A stretch of DNA of 64,000 nt from Roseithermus sacchariphilus (GCA_003285105.1 CP030158.1:2084501-2148500), one strand, 5' to 3'. Positions 7,714 to 17,861 are shown, numbered from the stretch's first letter. Notes: generated from the sequence alone by a model not told the origin. Numbers and translations: made by a program.

Positions 7714-9681
7714 GTGCAACGAGCCGATCGCCATCCGTGCCATTGCACCATCCTTGCGCTCGTGTGCGGGCTCGCGCTGGGCCTGCTCGGGGGTGTGGTG
7801 GGGGCGGCTCCGGTGCGGGCGCAGGATGTGGCCGTGGAGTGGGCCGCCTTTGCCGGCCCGGCCGACAGCGTCCTGGTCTTCAACGCCTATCCGCCTTTCG
7901 ATCCCGCAGCCCCGGTCTCGGCCCTCTATCTGACCTGGCCGCTCGATGAGCAGGCGCAGCCCCGGGCGCTGCAAGCCTTTCTGGACGGGCTGGCGACGAC
8001 GCCCCGCGCGCGGCAGGTCCTGGCCTCGGCACTCGACCTGGCCCTGTTTCAGCAGCCGCCCGGCCGGCGGGCCTGGGCGCTGGTGCTGGCGCAGCTGCGC
8101 ACGCTCGAGACCGTTCTGGACCGGGGCGGGCTCGTCCGCTTCCGGGAACTGTCGGAGGCGTTGCAGCACCTCTACGCCGTGCGCGGACGCCCGACCGAGG
8201 CGGACCCGCGCTTCCCGCATCTGCTCGGCGGCTACCTGGTCGCCTACGAACGGGACGGACGGCTGGCGCCGGACGGGCTCTCGCTCGACTTCGGTGAGGT
8301 CGAATATACGCGGACCTACACGGACACGGTGCGGATGGCGAACCTGGGGCGCCTGCCGGTGACGGTGACGGCGGCGGAGGATCAGGGCTGGAGCCGGGGC
8401 TTCACCGGGCCGGTCTTCACGCTGGCACCGGGTGAGCGACGGGCCGTTCCCATCACCTTCAAGCCGTATCTCTACTCCCGCGAGCGGCGCAGCGACGTCA
8501 CGGTCCGCTACGTCGGCGGGGTGGGGCCCGGCGTGGTGCTCCATCTCTCGGGCGGGCGGCAGGACGTGCCCATCCGCATCGGCGCCGTGCATGCGCACCT
8601 GTGGCGGAACTACCCCTCGTACCGGGTGCTGCTGGCGGTGGTCGGGGGGAGCCTGGTGCTGTTTCTGGCTCAGGTGGTGCTGCTGGCCGTGCGCACGCTG
8701 GGCGGGCGTCGCCTGCCTCGTCCGCCTCGCCGTTCGTGGCGGTGGTCGTTGCCCCGGCCGTCCCTGCCGGCGGCGCCAGCCATCTGGACGCGCGCCGTCG
8801 CGGCGTTCCGTGCGGTCCGGGAGAAGATGCAGGCCCCGGCGGTACGTCCCGAGCCCCCACCCCCACCTCGCCCCGCGCCGGTCGCCGTCGAGGCCCGGAC
8901 CCGTGGGGTAGGTGACGGCGCCGGCGACGCAGACGGGGTGCGGATGCGGCGGGAGTCGCTGCGCAGGCGGGCGGCCGTGGCCCGCGACGCGCTCCCCCGC
9001 CACGCCGGGAGGACCATCGAGCCGGAACCGCCGTCCCGACCGCCGCCGCGCGAGACGACGTCCCCGGAGCCCCCGCCGGCTGGCACGCCGTCCTCGGACG
9101 ATCTGCCACCTCCATCTACCCGGCCGCCGGGTCCTTCCCTGCAGGAGATGCCCGCGGAGCCGCCCGCCACGGAGCCATCCGCCGCAGAGCCGCCCGCCGC
9201 AGAGCCTCCCGCCACGGAGCCGCCCGCCACGGAGCCATCCGCCACGGAGCCTCCCGCCACGGAGCCTCCCGCCACGGAGCCTCCCGCCACGGAGCCTCCC
9301 GCCACGGAGCCGCCTGCGGTTCGTCTGCCGTTGCCGGAGGGGCGGGGCGGGATGCCGGAGGCGGGCACGCTGGAGGCGCAATGCCTGGAAGAACTGGATG
9401 CGCTGCGGGCCATGATCCCCTCCGGCGTCGGGATCCACCTGGACCCCCGCGCCGTCCGCCGCGCACGGCGCATCCTGAAGAAGCTGGTCCGCCAGATCGA
9501 CCGGGATCTGAAGACGGTCGATGTGCCGCCCATCGAGATGATCGAGCAGCGCAACGCCGCGCGCAACGTGCGCGAGCTGCTGGCCGAGAAGCAGGTCGAC
9601 AAGCAGATCGTGCTGTTGTGGATGGACAACCTGGAGGCGGCGCTGCGGGGCGAGACGGACTGGCTGCGTACGGACGGGTAG
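7714..9681 (+). CDS. Exported membrane protein with ASPM/choice-of-anchor-like domain and proline-rich linker
   Basis: About 655 residues from a GTG at 7714, chosen because it puts a charged stretch before a signal-type hydrophobic segment ending near an AQD cleavage-like site; an in-frame ATG at 7573 would add an unlikely 47 residues. Residues about 180-280 (SLDFGEVEYTRTYTDTVRMAN and following) resemble the Ig-like domains that start with 'FG-V' and end with a 'PV-F-P' pattern. One membrane helix lies near residues 300-325, then a long Arg/Pro-rich linker containing ten 15-bp repeats (TEPPA-type), and a helical C-terminal domain of about 110 residues. The function is unknown; the layout suggests an envelope-spanning scaffold. 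Confidence 0.6.
   Translation: MQRADRHPCHCTILALVCGLALGLLGGVVGAAPVRAQDVAVEWAAFAGPADSVLVFNAYPPFDPAAPVSALYLTWPLDEQAQPRALQAFLDGLATTPRARQVLASALDLALFQQPPGRRAWALVLAQLRTLETVLDRGGLVRFRELSEALQHLYAVRGRPTEADPRFPHLLGGYLVAYERDGRLAPDGLSLDFGEVEYTRTYTDTVRMANLGRLPVTVTAAEDQGWSRGFTGPVFTLAPGERRAVPITFKPYLYSRERRSDVTVRYVGGVGPGVVLHLSGGRQDVPIRIGAVHAHLWRNYPSYRVLLAVVGGSLVLFLAQVVLLAVRTLGGRRLPRPPRRSWRWSLPRPSLPAAPAIWTRAVAAFRAVREKMQAPAVRPEPPPPPRPAPVAVEARTRGVGDGAGDADGVRMRRESLRRRAAVARDALPRHAGRTIEPEPPSRPPPRETTSPEPPPAGTPSSDDLPPPSTRPPGPSLQEMPAEPPATEPSAAEPPAAEPPATEPPATEPSATEPPATEPPATEPPATEPPATEPPAVRLPLPEGRGGMPEAGTLEAQCLEELDALRAMIPSGVGIHLDPRAVRRARRILKKLVRQIDRDLKTVDVPPIEMIEQRNAARNVRELLAEKQVDKQIVLLWMDNLEAALRGETDWLRTDG
9166..9315 (+). 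repeat. Ten tandem 15-bp units encoding PPATE-type repeats
   Basis: The unit GCCACGGAGCCTCCC and close variants occur ten times in frame within the gene at 7714-9681, giving the peptide A-T/A-E-P-P/S. The 15-bp length keeps the frame, so copy number can change without a frameshift. The repeat also opens long spurious frames on the other strand. Confidence 0.9.
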
Positions 9682-9686
9682 CGCCG

Positions 9687-10898
9687 TCAGGGCCGCAGCA
9701 GGTGGCGCAGTACGCCGATGCCGGTCCGAGTGCCTTTCCAGAGCAGACCGGCGTAGAGCGGGTTGCTCGTGTCGAGTCGCCAGGGGAGGCCGGCGCGGAG
9801 GGCCTGCCGCCGGGCCTGGCCGACGGGCAGTGGGACGAGCGGGGCGTCGCCGGGTGGGGTGAGGGCGAGGAGGGCTTCGTCGAGGGCTTCCAGTGTGAAG
9901 AAGCTGGAGGGATCGAAGGAAAAGGCCGGCGTGCGTCTCTGCAGGCGTGCCGCCAGGTGCTCGGCGGCGGCATCGGCCTGCCGGAGGGCGACGATCGCCT
10001 GCTTGACCGGAAACGCGGTTGCGTCGCCGACGGCGTAGTGGACGTCGGTGCCGTCCTCGACCTGTCCGCTGGCGAGCCGGGTCCGAAGGAAGCCGCGGTC
10101 GTCCGTCGGCAGCGTCGGCCAGGGGACCGCGGCCACGTACGGTGGGACGGCGACGAGGACGTCGAAGCGGTGCCGGCCGCCGGCCGCGTCGTGCAGCACC
10201 CCCGGTTCCACGGCCGTGACGGCCAGGCCGCGGTAGGCCGTGATGCCGCGTCGGTCCAGTTCGTGCGCGATCCGGGCATGGAGGTGATCCCCGAGCGCAG
10301 CGAGGAAGGACGGCTCGGCCGTCATCAGCGTCAGTTCCACCCGATTCCGGACCCCCTGCCAGGTCAGCCAGGTGTCGGTCATGAGGGCGAGTTCGTAGAG
10401 CGGGCCGGTCCACGGGCTCGCGGGAGGCGCCAGGAAGGCGATGTGGCGTGGACGTTCGTCGGAGCCGCGCTGGAGGCCGTCGAGCACCGCGCGGAGGCGC
10501 TGCAGGTCCGGCTCGTGCCAGAGGCCGTACGCCTGCTCCCGCAGCCCCGGGATCTCCTCCGGCCGGGGCCGGGCCCCCGTCGCAATCACGAGGGCATCGT
10601 ACGGCACCGTCCGTTCCCCGGCCTGGAGGCGGCGCTGCTCGGGGACGAGGCCGTCGATGCGGGCGCGGATGAAGTGCAGCCCGTGGGCCTCGGCGACGGC
10701 CGGGAGGTCCAGCTCGATCTGGTCGAGCGCGAGGCCGAAGGGGAGGTAGGTCAGGTACGGCTTGAAGACGAAGCGGTCCCGATCGGCGACGAGCGTGATC
10801 CGGGCGGCCTCGCCGAGCCGCTGCCGCAGCCCCAGCGCGGCCTCCAGGCCGCCGAAGCCGCCTCCGGCGATGACGATATGCGGAACGGAGGAGGGCAT
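9687..10898 (-). CDS. NDH-2/SQR-like FAD-dependent pyridine nucleotide-disulfide oxidoreductase family protein
   Basis: 403 residues. The N-terminal FAD-binding motif is IVIAGGGFGGLEAA (residues 8-21), followed by the second motif YDALVIATGARPRP and the C-terminal FAD motif VGDATAFPVKQAIVALRQAD. The central segment around residues 155-170 aligns in pattern with the SQR/FCSD region where those enzymes carry a redox Cys, but I find no Cys in the whole protein, so sulfide oxidation by the standard mechanism is excluded. A type II NADH:quinone oxidoreductase-like or other flavoprotein role is more likely. It converges with the gene ending at 9681. Start at 10898 precedes the nucleotide-binding motif at the usual distance. 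Confidence 0.8.
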   Translation of the reverse strand: MPSSVPHIVIAGGGFGGLEAALGLRQRLGEAARITLVADRDRFVFKPYLTYLPFGLALDQIELDLPAVAEAHGLHFIRARIDGLVPEQRRLQAGERTVPYDALVIATGARPRPEEIPGLREQAYGLWHEPDLQRLRAVLDGLQRGSDERPRHIAFLAPPASPWTGPLYELALMTDTWLTWQGVRNRVELTLMTAEPSFLAALGDHLHARIAHELDRRGITAYRGLAVTAVEPGVLHDAAGGRHRFDVLVAVPPYVAAVPWPTLPTDDRGFLRTRLASGQVEDGTDVHYAVGDATAFPVKQAIVALRQADAAAEHLAARLQRRTPAFSFDPSSFFTLEALDEALLALTPPGDAPLVPLPVGQARRQALRAGLPWRLDTSNPLYAGLLWKGTRTGIGVLRHLLRP

Positions 10899-11033
10899 AT
10901 CCTGCCGAGCCCCGCGGGCGCGTTCAGGGGGACGGATGCCTTCCTATGATACCCGTTCGAGGCCGAGACGTACGAGCGGGTTGCTCGAAGTCTTTGCGCC
11001 GATCCTGTCAATTTTTCGTGTGCTGCGGGAGGA

Positions 11034-12275
11034 TCAGGGCCGGGCCGCCGGCTCGACGGGCCAGCCGTGCAGGAGCGTGCGCGCCGTGGGGAGCGGAACC
11101 GCCGGGCCCTGGACGGGGGCCAGCACGGCCGCGCCGTCCGGGTCCTGGAGCAGCAGCGCGTCGTCTCCGGCCCAGCCGACGAGGGCCGGCTGCCGGAGCG
11201 TGCCGGTAGAGACGGCCCGCAGGAGCAGATCGGTGAAGGTGTAGACCATGGGATGGGCCGTCTCGCCCTCGCGCCGGGTGAAGGCCAGGCGGGTGCCGCC
11301 CGGCGACCAGAGCGGGCGGACGTCGGAGGCAGTGTGGCCCGGGTCGGGCGGCACGAGGTAGGTGGCCTGCTGCGTGTCCCGGTCGTAGAGCGAGACGAGC
11401 CGCCCGGGGCCCTCCGGCGCGGCGACGTCGAAGGCCAGCACCGTGGCGTCGGGCGACCAGGCCGGGCGGTGTGCGCGGTAGCGGTCGCCGGCCACCTCGA
11501 CGGCCTCCGAGCCGTCGAGCCCGGCGAGCATGAGGGTCGAGTCCGGCACGTAGGCCCGCCGGCCGGCGTCGTAGCGCAGCTCCCGGTGCAGGTAGGCCAT
11601 GCGGCGCCCGTCCGGGGCGATGGTCAGCTCGTGCATCCGCCGGGCGTCGACCGTGCTCCGGGTGGCACAGCCGTCCCGCTCGACGACGTACAGGTTGCGT
11701 CCGTCGCTCACGGCCAGCCGGCCGTCGGGGAGCCAGCGATGGACGATCGTCGAGGACGAGCAGCCGGCGTCCCGGATGCCGCCGCCGCGTGCGTCGGCCA
11801 GGCGGATGCCGCCCGGGCCGGTGCGCTCGTCGCCGGAGGGTGGGGGGCCGGCATAGAAGCCGAAGGCCAGGCCCGGCCCGTCGGGCGACCAGGCGAGCGA
11901 GTAGACGGTGCCCCGGGCGGCCGCATGGAGGGGTTGTAGCGTGGCCGTGCGGGTGTCGACGAGGGCCAGCCGCACCGAGTCCCCCGTGGCGACGGCCACC
12001 GCCACCCGGCGGGCGTCGGCCGAGGCGGCATAGGTCTGCACCTCCAGCCGGCCCAGCGCCAGGGCCGTGGTCGTGCCCGTGTGCAGGTTCGTCAGTTTGA
12101 GCCCGCCGTCATCGACGTAGAGGACGCCGTAGGCCGGGCCAGACGGCGCGGCCGGGTCGGGGGCCGGGTCGGCAGCGGGCGGCGTCGCAGCGGGTTCGGA
12201 GCCGGCGCAGGCGCTGAGCAGGAGCGCGGCCAGCAGACTCAACGTGGCGGGGATGAGCGCGGTGCGGGGGGACAT
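11034..12275 (-). CDS. TolB-like beta-propeller lipoprotein
   Basis: 413 residues with a lipoprotein signal peptide ending LLSAC (Cys near residue 23). The mature part carries repeated propeller-blade signatures: WSPDGPGLAFGF, APDGRRMAYL, WSPDATVLAFD and WSPGGTRLAFTRR, the PD40/WD40-like pattern of TolB-type propellers. The protein is probably anchored in a membrane facing the periplasm or cell surface. Neighbouring genes on the same strand are also a lipoprotein (12360-13418) and a flavoprotein, without an obvious shared pathway. The start at 12275 is the only one giving a normal signal peptide. Specific binding partners cannot be predicted. Confidence 0.8.
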   Translation of the reverse strand: MSPRTALIPATLSLLAALLLSACAGSEPAATPPAADPAPDPAAPSGPAYGVLYVDDGGLKLTNLHTGTTTALALGRLEVQTYAASADARRVAVAVATGDSVRLALVDTRTATLQPLHAAARGTVYSLAWSPDGPGLAFGFYAGPPPSGDERTGPGGIRLADARGGGIRDAGCSSSTIVHRWLPDGRLAVSDGRNLYVVERDGCATRSTVDARRMHELTIAPDGRRMAYLHRELRYDAGRRAYVPDSTLMLAGLDGSEAVEVAGDRYRAHRPAWSPDATVLAFDVAAPEGPGRLVSLYDRDTQQATYLVPPDPGHTASDVRPLWSPGGTRLAFTRREGETAHPMVYTFTDLLLRAVSTGTLRQPALVGWAGDDALLLQDPDGAAVLAPVQGPAVPLPTARTLLHGWPVEPAARP

Positions 12276-12359
12276 GACAGGAGAGACGGGTGAAACAAAC
12301 CGTCCCTCCTAAGCCCGAAGGCCGGGAAGGTTCGGGGGCGGGTTGCCGCACCGCCGGAC

Positions 12360-13418
12360 TTACTCGATGCGGCAACCCGCCTGGAAGCCGTCGGCCGAAA
12401 ACTTCGTCGAGAGGATGCCCACGAAGTCGCCGGTGCTGGCGCGGATCGTCAGGTTGTTCTCCCCGCTGCGTTTGGGCGAGCAGTACTCCAGCAGGTAGTA
12501 GCTGTTGGCCTCGTCGCGAACCAGCCCACCGATCTCCTCGAAGCGCGGCAGCAGTTCGTTGATGTTCGCGGCAGAGACGAACCCGTTGCGGCCGATCTCC
12601 TCCAGCGTCGGCGTGTCGATCTCCCCGCCCAGGCCGATCGTGAAGAAGGAGAGGTCGTCGGCGGCGGCGCGGACGGCGTTGAGCGCGGCGCTGCGGGTGG
12701 TGCGGGCCGCCTGGTCCGTGCCGTCCGTGAAGATCACCAGCGTTCCGGCAGCCAGGATGTCATCCTGCCGGAACGACAGCACGCGCTCCTGGGCCAGCGC
12801 CGTCCCCTGCACGACGGCACCGTAGAGGTTGGTCGAGTTGTCGAGGGGCAAGTCGGCCGTGATGCTTTCGATGGCCGACTTGAGCACGTCCGGGTCAGGC
12901 GTGAAGGGTTGCAGCAGGGTGACGTCGGCCTGCCCGTCGAACCACCAGATGCCCAGCTCGATCTCCCCGGAGCGGGGGTCGGTGGTGGGATAGAGGATGG
13001 CATCGACGAAGCGGCGGGCGGCCTGTTTGAGCGGTTCCAGGCTCTCACTCTGCACGATGCTGCCGCTCAGGTCCAGCAGCAGCGCGATGCTGTACTGGAA
13101 GCGGCCGGTTTTGGGGAGGATGCTCAGGTCGGCCTCGAAGCGGGAGACCAGGCGCTCGTTCTCGAAGATGTCGAAGTTGCCGGGCGTCAACCCGGCAATG
13201 GGCTCGTCGTCGATGGTGTCTACCTTGAACAGGACCGAGACGTTGGCCGGGGGGCGGGCGTCGCTTTCGAGCAGCCGCAGCTCCAGCGTCGGCGTGCAGG
13301 CGTCGAAGATCTCGCAGTTGGCCTCGGATTCGCCGCTGGTGGCATCGCAACCGGCCAGCAACAGGCCGGACAGCATGACGAACAGCAGCGAGGGCCGCAA
13401 TAGCCGGCAGAGGTTCAT
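12360..13418 (-). CDS. VWA-domain lipoprotein
   Basis: 352 residues from the ATG at 13418 (MNLCRLLRPSLLFVML), which gives a signal peptide ending LLAGC; the frame is open upstream but that would bury the signal peptide. Residues about 110-310 form a von Willebrand factor A domain: the MIDAS sequence DLSGS (near 119), a conserved Thr/Ser-containing NSTN loop and FTDGTD (near 235). This metal-dependent site binds protein ligands. Before it lies a short beta-rich region with two Cys. A closing stretch with three Cys (YYLLEYCSP and the C-terminal GCRIE) may be disulfide-linked. An extracytoplasmic adhesion or scaffold role is likely. Confidence 0.85.
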   Translation of the reverse strand: MNLCRLLRPSLLFVMLSGLLLAGCDATSGESEANCEIFDACTPTLELRLLESDARPPANVSVLFKVDTIDDEPIAGLTPGNFDIFENERLVSRFEADLSILPKTGRFQYSIALLLDLSGSIVQSESLEPLKQAARRFVDAILYPTTDPRSGEIELGIWWFDGQADVTLLQPFTPDPDVLKSAIESITADLPLDNSTNLYGAVVQGTALAQERVLSFRQDDILAAGTLVIFTDGTDQAARTTRSAALNAVRAAADDLSFFTIGLGGEIDTPTLEEIGRNGFVSAANINELLPRFEEIGGLVRDEANSYYLLEYCSPKRSGENNLTIRASTGDFVGILSTKFSADGFQAGCRIE

Positions 13419-13662
13419 GGGGATACCCGTCAGACGGTGGAAAAGGGGGGAGTGGGGTGGCAGCGAGCACAGGTCGCGCCAATCGGGTGGGTGGCACGCG
13501 CAGCGCCGGAGTTTGATTCGGCGAGTCCGGGGCACGGCGCGCGTGGAGGCCCTCTGCGCCCTGTTTTGCTCCCGTGGCGACGGGAAGTTCCCGGCGCATC
13601 CCCCGCAGCGGCGAAGGGGTGCCGGCGAAGCAGGATGCGTGCCGGGCGAAGGAAGCTTCGCG

Positions 13663-13739
13663 GCTGGCTGCTGGCTTCGGGCTACTGGCTTCTGGCTGCC
13701 GGCTGATCGCTGCCGGCTGACCGCTGACCGCTGACGGCT
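13663..13739. repeat. Heptamer array B1 (11 units)
   Basis: Eleven contiguous 7-bp units, mostly GCTGGCT, TCTGGCT, GCCGGCT and GACCGCT. It lies in the 638-bp gap 13419-14056, whose first 240 bp contain nothing recognisable. It is followed by a foldable repeat (13757-13862) and array B2. Confidence 0.85.
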
Positions 13740-13756
13740 TCGTGTGCCGCCAGACC

Positions 13757-13862
13757 CTTCCCCCTGGCCGCCCCCGGCGGCCGAGCAGGGGGAAGTCCCC
13801 GAAGGGGGAAGGGGGTCAAAGACCGCCGCGCCGCCGCCATCATCCGGGTCTACCCCTCCGTT
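13757..13862 (+). repeat. Foldable dispersed repeat, copy 1
   Basis: About 106 bp, closely matching the inverse complement of 52642-52742. The two copies share an identical 35-bp block at 13786-13820 and 52683-52717. It contains the inverted pair CTTCCCCCTG / CAGGGGGAAG and a second pairing of GGGGAAG with CTTCCCC-type sequence, so it can fold. Both copies are flanked on each side by heptamer arrays. Confidence 0.8.
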
Positions 13863-13953
13863 GCTGGCTGCTGGCTTCTGGCTGCTGGCTTCTGGCTGCT
13901 GGCTTCTGGCTGCCGGCTGACCGCTGACGGCTGACCGCTGACGGCTGACCGCT
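13863..13953. repeat. Heptamer array B2 (13 units)
   Basis: Thirteen units: alternating GCTGGCT and TCTGGCT, then alternating GACCGCT and GACGGCT. The alternation of two unit types implies growth in 14-bp steps. Confidence 0.85.
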
Positions 13954-14056
13954 GCTCGAATGCGCTCGACTTCTTCCGGTGCTTCCGGCTTGCGCCCGGT
14001 TTCGCCGCGTCCTACTATGGGCGGAGCCGTCCTCCCGTACCCGACCGGTTCGCCGC

Positions 14057-14395
14057 GTGACCCGAACTCGCCGCCATCTCGTTTTTGCCTTCGTGGCCGG
14101 GGTGCTGCTGATGGGGCTGGTGCCGCCGTACGAAGCCGTCTACACCGGTACCGATGCCACCGGCGAGCGGCAGACGCGCGAGATGTTCATCCGCTACGCC
14201 CTGATCGGGCGGGGGCCATCGGCGGACGAAGGCTATGCCGCGCTGTTCGGCTCCGGAGGGCCGCCGCGTTCCACGGTGCGGGTCCGGGTCGATGCCCAGC
14301 GCCTCGTCACCCAGGTCATCGCGCTCGCTATCGTCGTGGTAGCGCTTGCGCTGATGATGCCCGGGGGCGCGTCCCCGCGAGGGCGGCGGTCCTGA
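14057..14395 (+). CDS. Small two-helix membrane protein, unknown function
   Basis: 112 residues from a GTG at 14057 (reading VTRTRRHLVFAFVAGVLL), preferred because it places basic residues just before the first membrane segment; an upstream ATG at 13979 would add 26 residues of Arg-rich sequence. Two hydrophobic helices flank a polar loop of about 60 residues: residues about 8-25 and 83-100. The loop contains a region reading TREMFIRYALIG. No family recognised. It is a lone gene between heptamer arrays and a terminator. A real gene is supported by codon-position GC bias and the balanced topology. Confidence 0.5.
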   Translation: MTRTRRHLVFAFVAGVLLMGLVPPYEAVYTGTDATGERQTREMFIRYALIGRGPSADEGYAALFGSGGPPRSTVRVRVDAQRLVTQVIALAIVVVALALMMPGGASPRGRRS

Positions 14396-14412
14396 GCGAA
14401 CGGCTCTGAACG

Positions 14413-14444
14413 AAAAAGGGACGCGGCCCGCCGGCCACGTCCCT
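14413..14444 (-). terminator. Rho-independent terminator after subtilase 1
   Basis: Hairpin arms GGGACGCGGCC and GGCCACGTCCC (14418-14444) with a four-base loop, followed on the minus strand by five T (A at 14413-14417). It lies 30 bp past the stop of the subtilase gene 14475-15893. Confidence 0.8.
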
Positions 14445-14474
14445 TCTCGTGCGCTGTCGATGCAGGGAAAGAGG

Positions 14475-15893
<1,419 letters not shown>

Positions 15894-15946
15894 AGGAGGG
15901 TATGTTTGACGAGCGCGGATGCGCCTTGTGGAGTCATGGACTGCGC

Positions 15947-15992
15947 CAAACATACCGCGGTCATCCTGAAGTCAGGCTGAACCGGGACTGAA
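15947..15992 (-). promoter_or_regulatory. Subtilase 1 promoter block: three TTCAG boxes plus TATGTTTG
   Basis: On the minus strand three TTCAG boxes start exactly 11 bp apart (plus-strand CTGAA at 15966, 15977 and 15988), then TATGTTTG at 15947-15954, which fits the Bacteroidota -7 consensus TAnnTTTG. There is no -33 element; the boxes occupy that place. This suggests an activator of the OmpR/PhoB type, whose sites often repeat at 11 bp. The leader to the ATG is about 50 nt. Confidence 0.6.
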
Positions 15993-15998
15993 GGTTGT

Positions 15999-16089
15999 TT
16001 CAGCTTTCAGCGGTCAGCCGTCAGCCGTCAGTCCACAGCCCGCCGCCCATAGCCCGTCGCCGTATCGTGCCACGCCTGACCGCTGACGC
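15999..16089. repeat. Heptamer array C (13 units)
   Basis: Thirteen units. The left half is of TCAGC type (GTCAGCC repeated), the middle has CGCCGCC and CATAGCC, and the right half switches to the complementary sense (CTGACCG, CTGACGC) after a GTATCGTGCCACGC core. It lies just upstream of the subtilase 1 promoter boxes. Confidence 0.85.
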
Positions 16090-16169
16090 CTAAACCGGCG
16101 AGCCCGACCGCCGGGGCAGCCGGGCTCGTGAGGCCGGAACCAGATGGAAGCGATGAAGACATGGGGCGG

Positions 16170-17549
16170 CTATTCGCCCACCCAGAGGCTCCTGCGCGTC
16201 GTGCCGGTCGGAGCGCCCACCACGAACGTCCGGGCACGGCTTTGCAGGGCCTGTAGCACCTCGGCCTGGCTTGCCAGCGGATGGTGTGCCAGGTACAGCG
16301 CCACGGCGCCCGTCACGTGGGCCGCCGCCATCGAGGTGCCGGACATCGTCACCGGCACGCCCACACCGGCCGGCGAGAGCGATACGATGTCCTCGCCCGG
16401 GGCCAGCAGGTCCACGACGGGACCGTAGTTCGAGAAGCGAGAGAACAGGCCGGCGGCATTGTAGGACCCCACCGCGATGACGTCCCCACGTGCCGGCGTC
16501 ACCGTCGAGGCGTCGATGCCCTGGTTGCCGGCCGCCGCGACGAAGATGACGCCGGCCTGCGCGGCCCGGCTGACGGCCTCGTCGAGCGCCGTGTAGACCT
16601 CGGTCCCGACGTCGGCGCCCAGGCTCAGGTTGACGACGATCGGCTTCTGCGGATGGGCCTGCTTGTAGGCCATCACGGCTTCGATGGCGGCAATGACGAC
16701 CGAGGCATCGGCGCAGCCGTCGTCGCCCAGCACCTTCAGGTTGTGGATCGTCACGCCCGGCGCGACCCCTACGATGCCGTCGTTGTCGTCGGCGGCACCG
16801 ATGATGCCGGCGATGTGGGTGCCGTGGCCGTCGTGGTCGACGGGGTCGCCCACGAGGGTCGGGTCGCGGAAGTCGAGGTTGAGGCCCAGGTAGAGGTCAT
16901 CGTTGGGGTCGATGCTGTCGGCGCGGGCGACGCCGGTGTCGAGCAGGACGACGTCGACGCCGGAGACGCGCCCGGTTCCGTCGCCGGAGACGGCCCAGCT
17001 CGTCTGGCCGCCAATGGCCGCCACGCTCCAGGGGATGAGTTGCCCGCTCGTGGTAGCCGCGGCGGCGGCGCGAGGTGTTTTGACGAAGAAGTCCGGCTCG
17101 TACCAGAGCACGTCCGGGTCGTGTTCGAGCATCTGCAGGAAGGCGTAGAAGTCGTTGAGGCCCTGCAGGTCCTCGATGGTGATGGCCACGCCGTTGAAGA
17201 CCTCATCGTACTCATAGCGGCTGATGAGCTTGTAGCGGCTCAGCAATTTGAAGCGCGTCAGCAGGCGTTGCTTGTCGACGGTGACCTTGAAGCCGACGAC
17301 GAGCGAGAGTTGCTCGGTGGTGTTTTCCGTGCGCAGGGCGTTGCCGTCCTTGTCGAAGCCGGTGGTGCGCACCGGGCGCCGGGCCTGCTCCAGCAGGTGC
17401 GGATGACGCAGCTTCCCCTGGCGAACCGCCAGCGGGGCCGTCGTCTCTCCGGGATCGTCGAGGCTGCTGAGCCCATCGGTGCAGCCGGCCAGTCCGACGG
17501 CGAGCACGAGCGCGGTGAGCGCGAGGAGGTGGCGTGTGGTGCGTTTCAT
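16170..17549 (-). CDS. Subtilisin-like (S8) serine protease lipoprotein, paralogue 2
   Basis: 459 residues with a lipoprotein signal ending GLAGC. The propeptide contains diverged copies of the hexamer seen in its paralogues (RFKLLSRYKLISRYEY). The catalytic residues are Asp in VLLDTGV, His in the canonical HGTHIAG, and Ser in SGTSMAAAHV, with Asn in VAAAGNQGID. It is the only one of the three with the standard HGTH motif and a shorter, fully classical catalytic domain. The shared phrase GFDKDGNAL in the propeptide and matching signal peptides show common ancestry. It is transcribed from its own promoter at 17611-17656. It is probably an envelope-anchored protease. Confidence 0.93.
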   Translation of the reverse strand: MKRTTRHLLALTALVLAVGLAGCTDGLSSLDDPGETTAPLAVRQGKLRHPHLLEQARRPVRTTGFDKDGNALRTENTTEQLSLVVGFKVTVDKQRLLTRFKLLSRYKLISRYEYDEVFNGVAITIEDLQGLNDFYAFLQMLEHDPDVLWYEPDFFVKTPRAAAAATTSGQLIPWSVAAIGGQTSWAVSGDGTGRVSGVDVVLLDTGVARADSIDPNDDLYLGLNLDFRDPTLVGDPVDHDGHGTHIAGIIGAADDNDGIVGVAPGVTIHNLKVLGDDGCADASVVIAAIEAVMAYKQAHPQKPIVVNLSLGADVGTEVYTALDEAVSRAAQAGVIFVAAAGNQGIDASTVTPARGDVIAVGSYNAAGLFSRFSNYGPVVDLLAPGEDIVSLSPAGVGVPVTMSGTSMAAAHVTGAVALYLAHHPLASQAEVLQALQSRARTFVVGAPTGTTRRSLWVGE

Positions 17550-17610
17550 AACGGTCGAAGCGGTATGGTTGGACGAGCGCGAGTGCGCCTCGTGGTGTTC
17601 CGGGTTGCGC

Positions 17611-17656
17611 CAAACATACCGCGGTCATCCTGAAGTCAGGCTGAACCGGGACTGAA
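17611..17656 (-). promoter_or_regulatory. Subtilase 2 promoter block: three TTCAG boxes plus TATGTTTG
   Basis: Same arrangement as upstream of subtilase 1: TATGTTTG at 17611-17618 and TTCAG boxes with 11-bp spacing (plus-strand CTGAA at 17630, 17641 and 17652). The sequence between boxes is identical to that of subtilase 1, so this is a recent duplication. Confidence 0.6.
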
Positions 17657-17662
17657 GGTTGT

Positions 17663-17809
17663 TTCAGCATTCAGCTTTCAGCGGTCAGCCGTCAGCCCAT
17701 AGCCCACACAGCCCGCCGCCCTCAGCCCGCCGCCCTCAGCCCGCCGCCCTATCTTGCCACCCCTGACTGCTGACACCTGATCGCTGATCGCTGACCGCTG
17801 ACCGCTGAC
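17663..17809. repeat. Heptamer array D (21 units)
   Basis: Twenty-one contiguous units: TTCAGCA/TTCAGCT/GTCAGCC, CATAGCC, then three alternations of CCCGCCG with CCCTCAG, a CCCTATC-TTGCCAC core, and CGCTGAC-type units of opposite sense. It lies in the 353-bp gap 17550-17902 with the promoter and a terminator. Confidence 0.85.
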
Positions 17810-17820
17810 CCGCTGACGCC

Positions 17821-17861
17821 AAAACACAACCGGGTCCGGCCATTGAGGTGACCGGACCCGG
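17821..17861 (-). terminator. Probable terminator after subtilase 3
   Basis: Perfect 10-bp arms CCGGGTCCGG (17830-17839) and CCGGACCCGG (17852-17861), followed on the minus strand by TTGTGTTTT. It lies 42 bp past the stop of the subtilase 3 gene. The T-run is interrupted, so termination strength is uncertain. Confidence 0.65.

Noticed and set aside
7498-10413. Very long open frame on the minus strand (about 971 codons)
   Set aside because: It overlaps two well-supported genes and owes its openness to GC-rich codons and the 15-bp repeat; its translation is Arg/Pro-rich without any recognisable domain.
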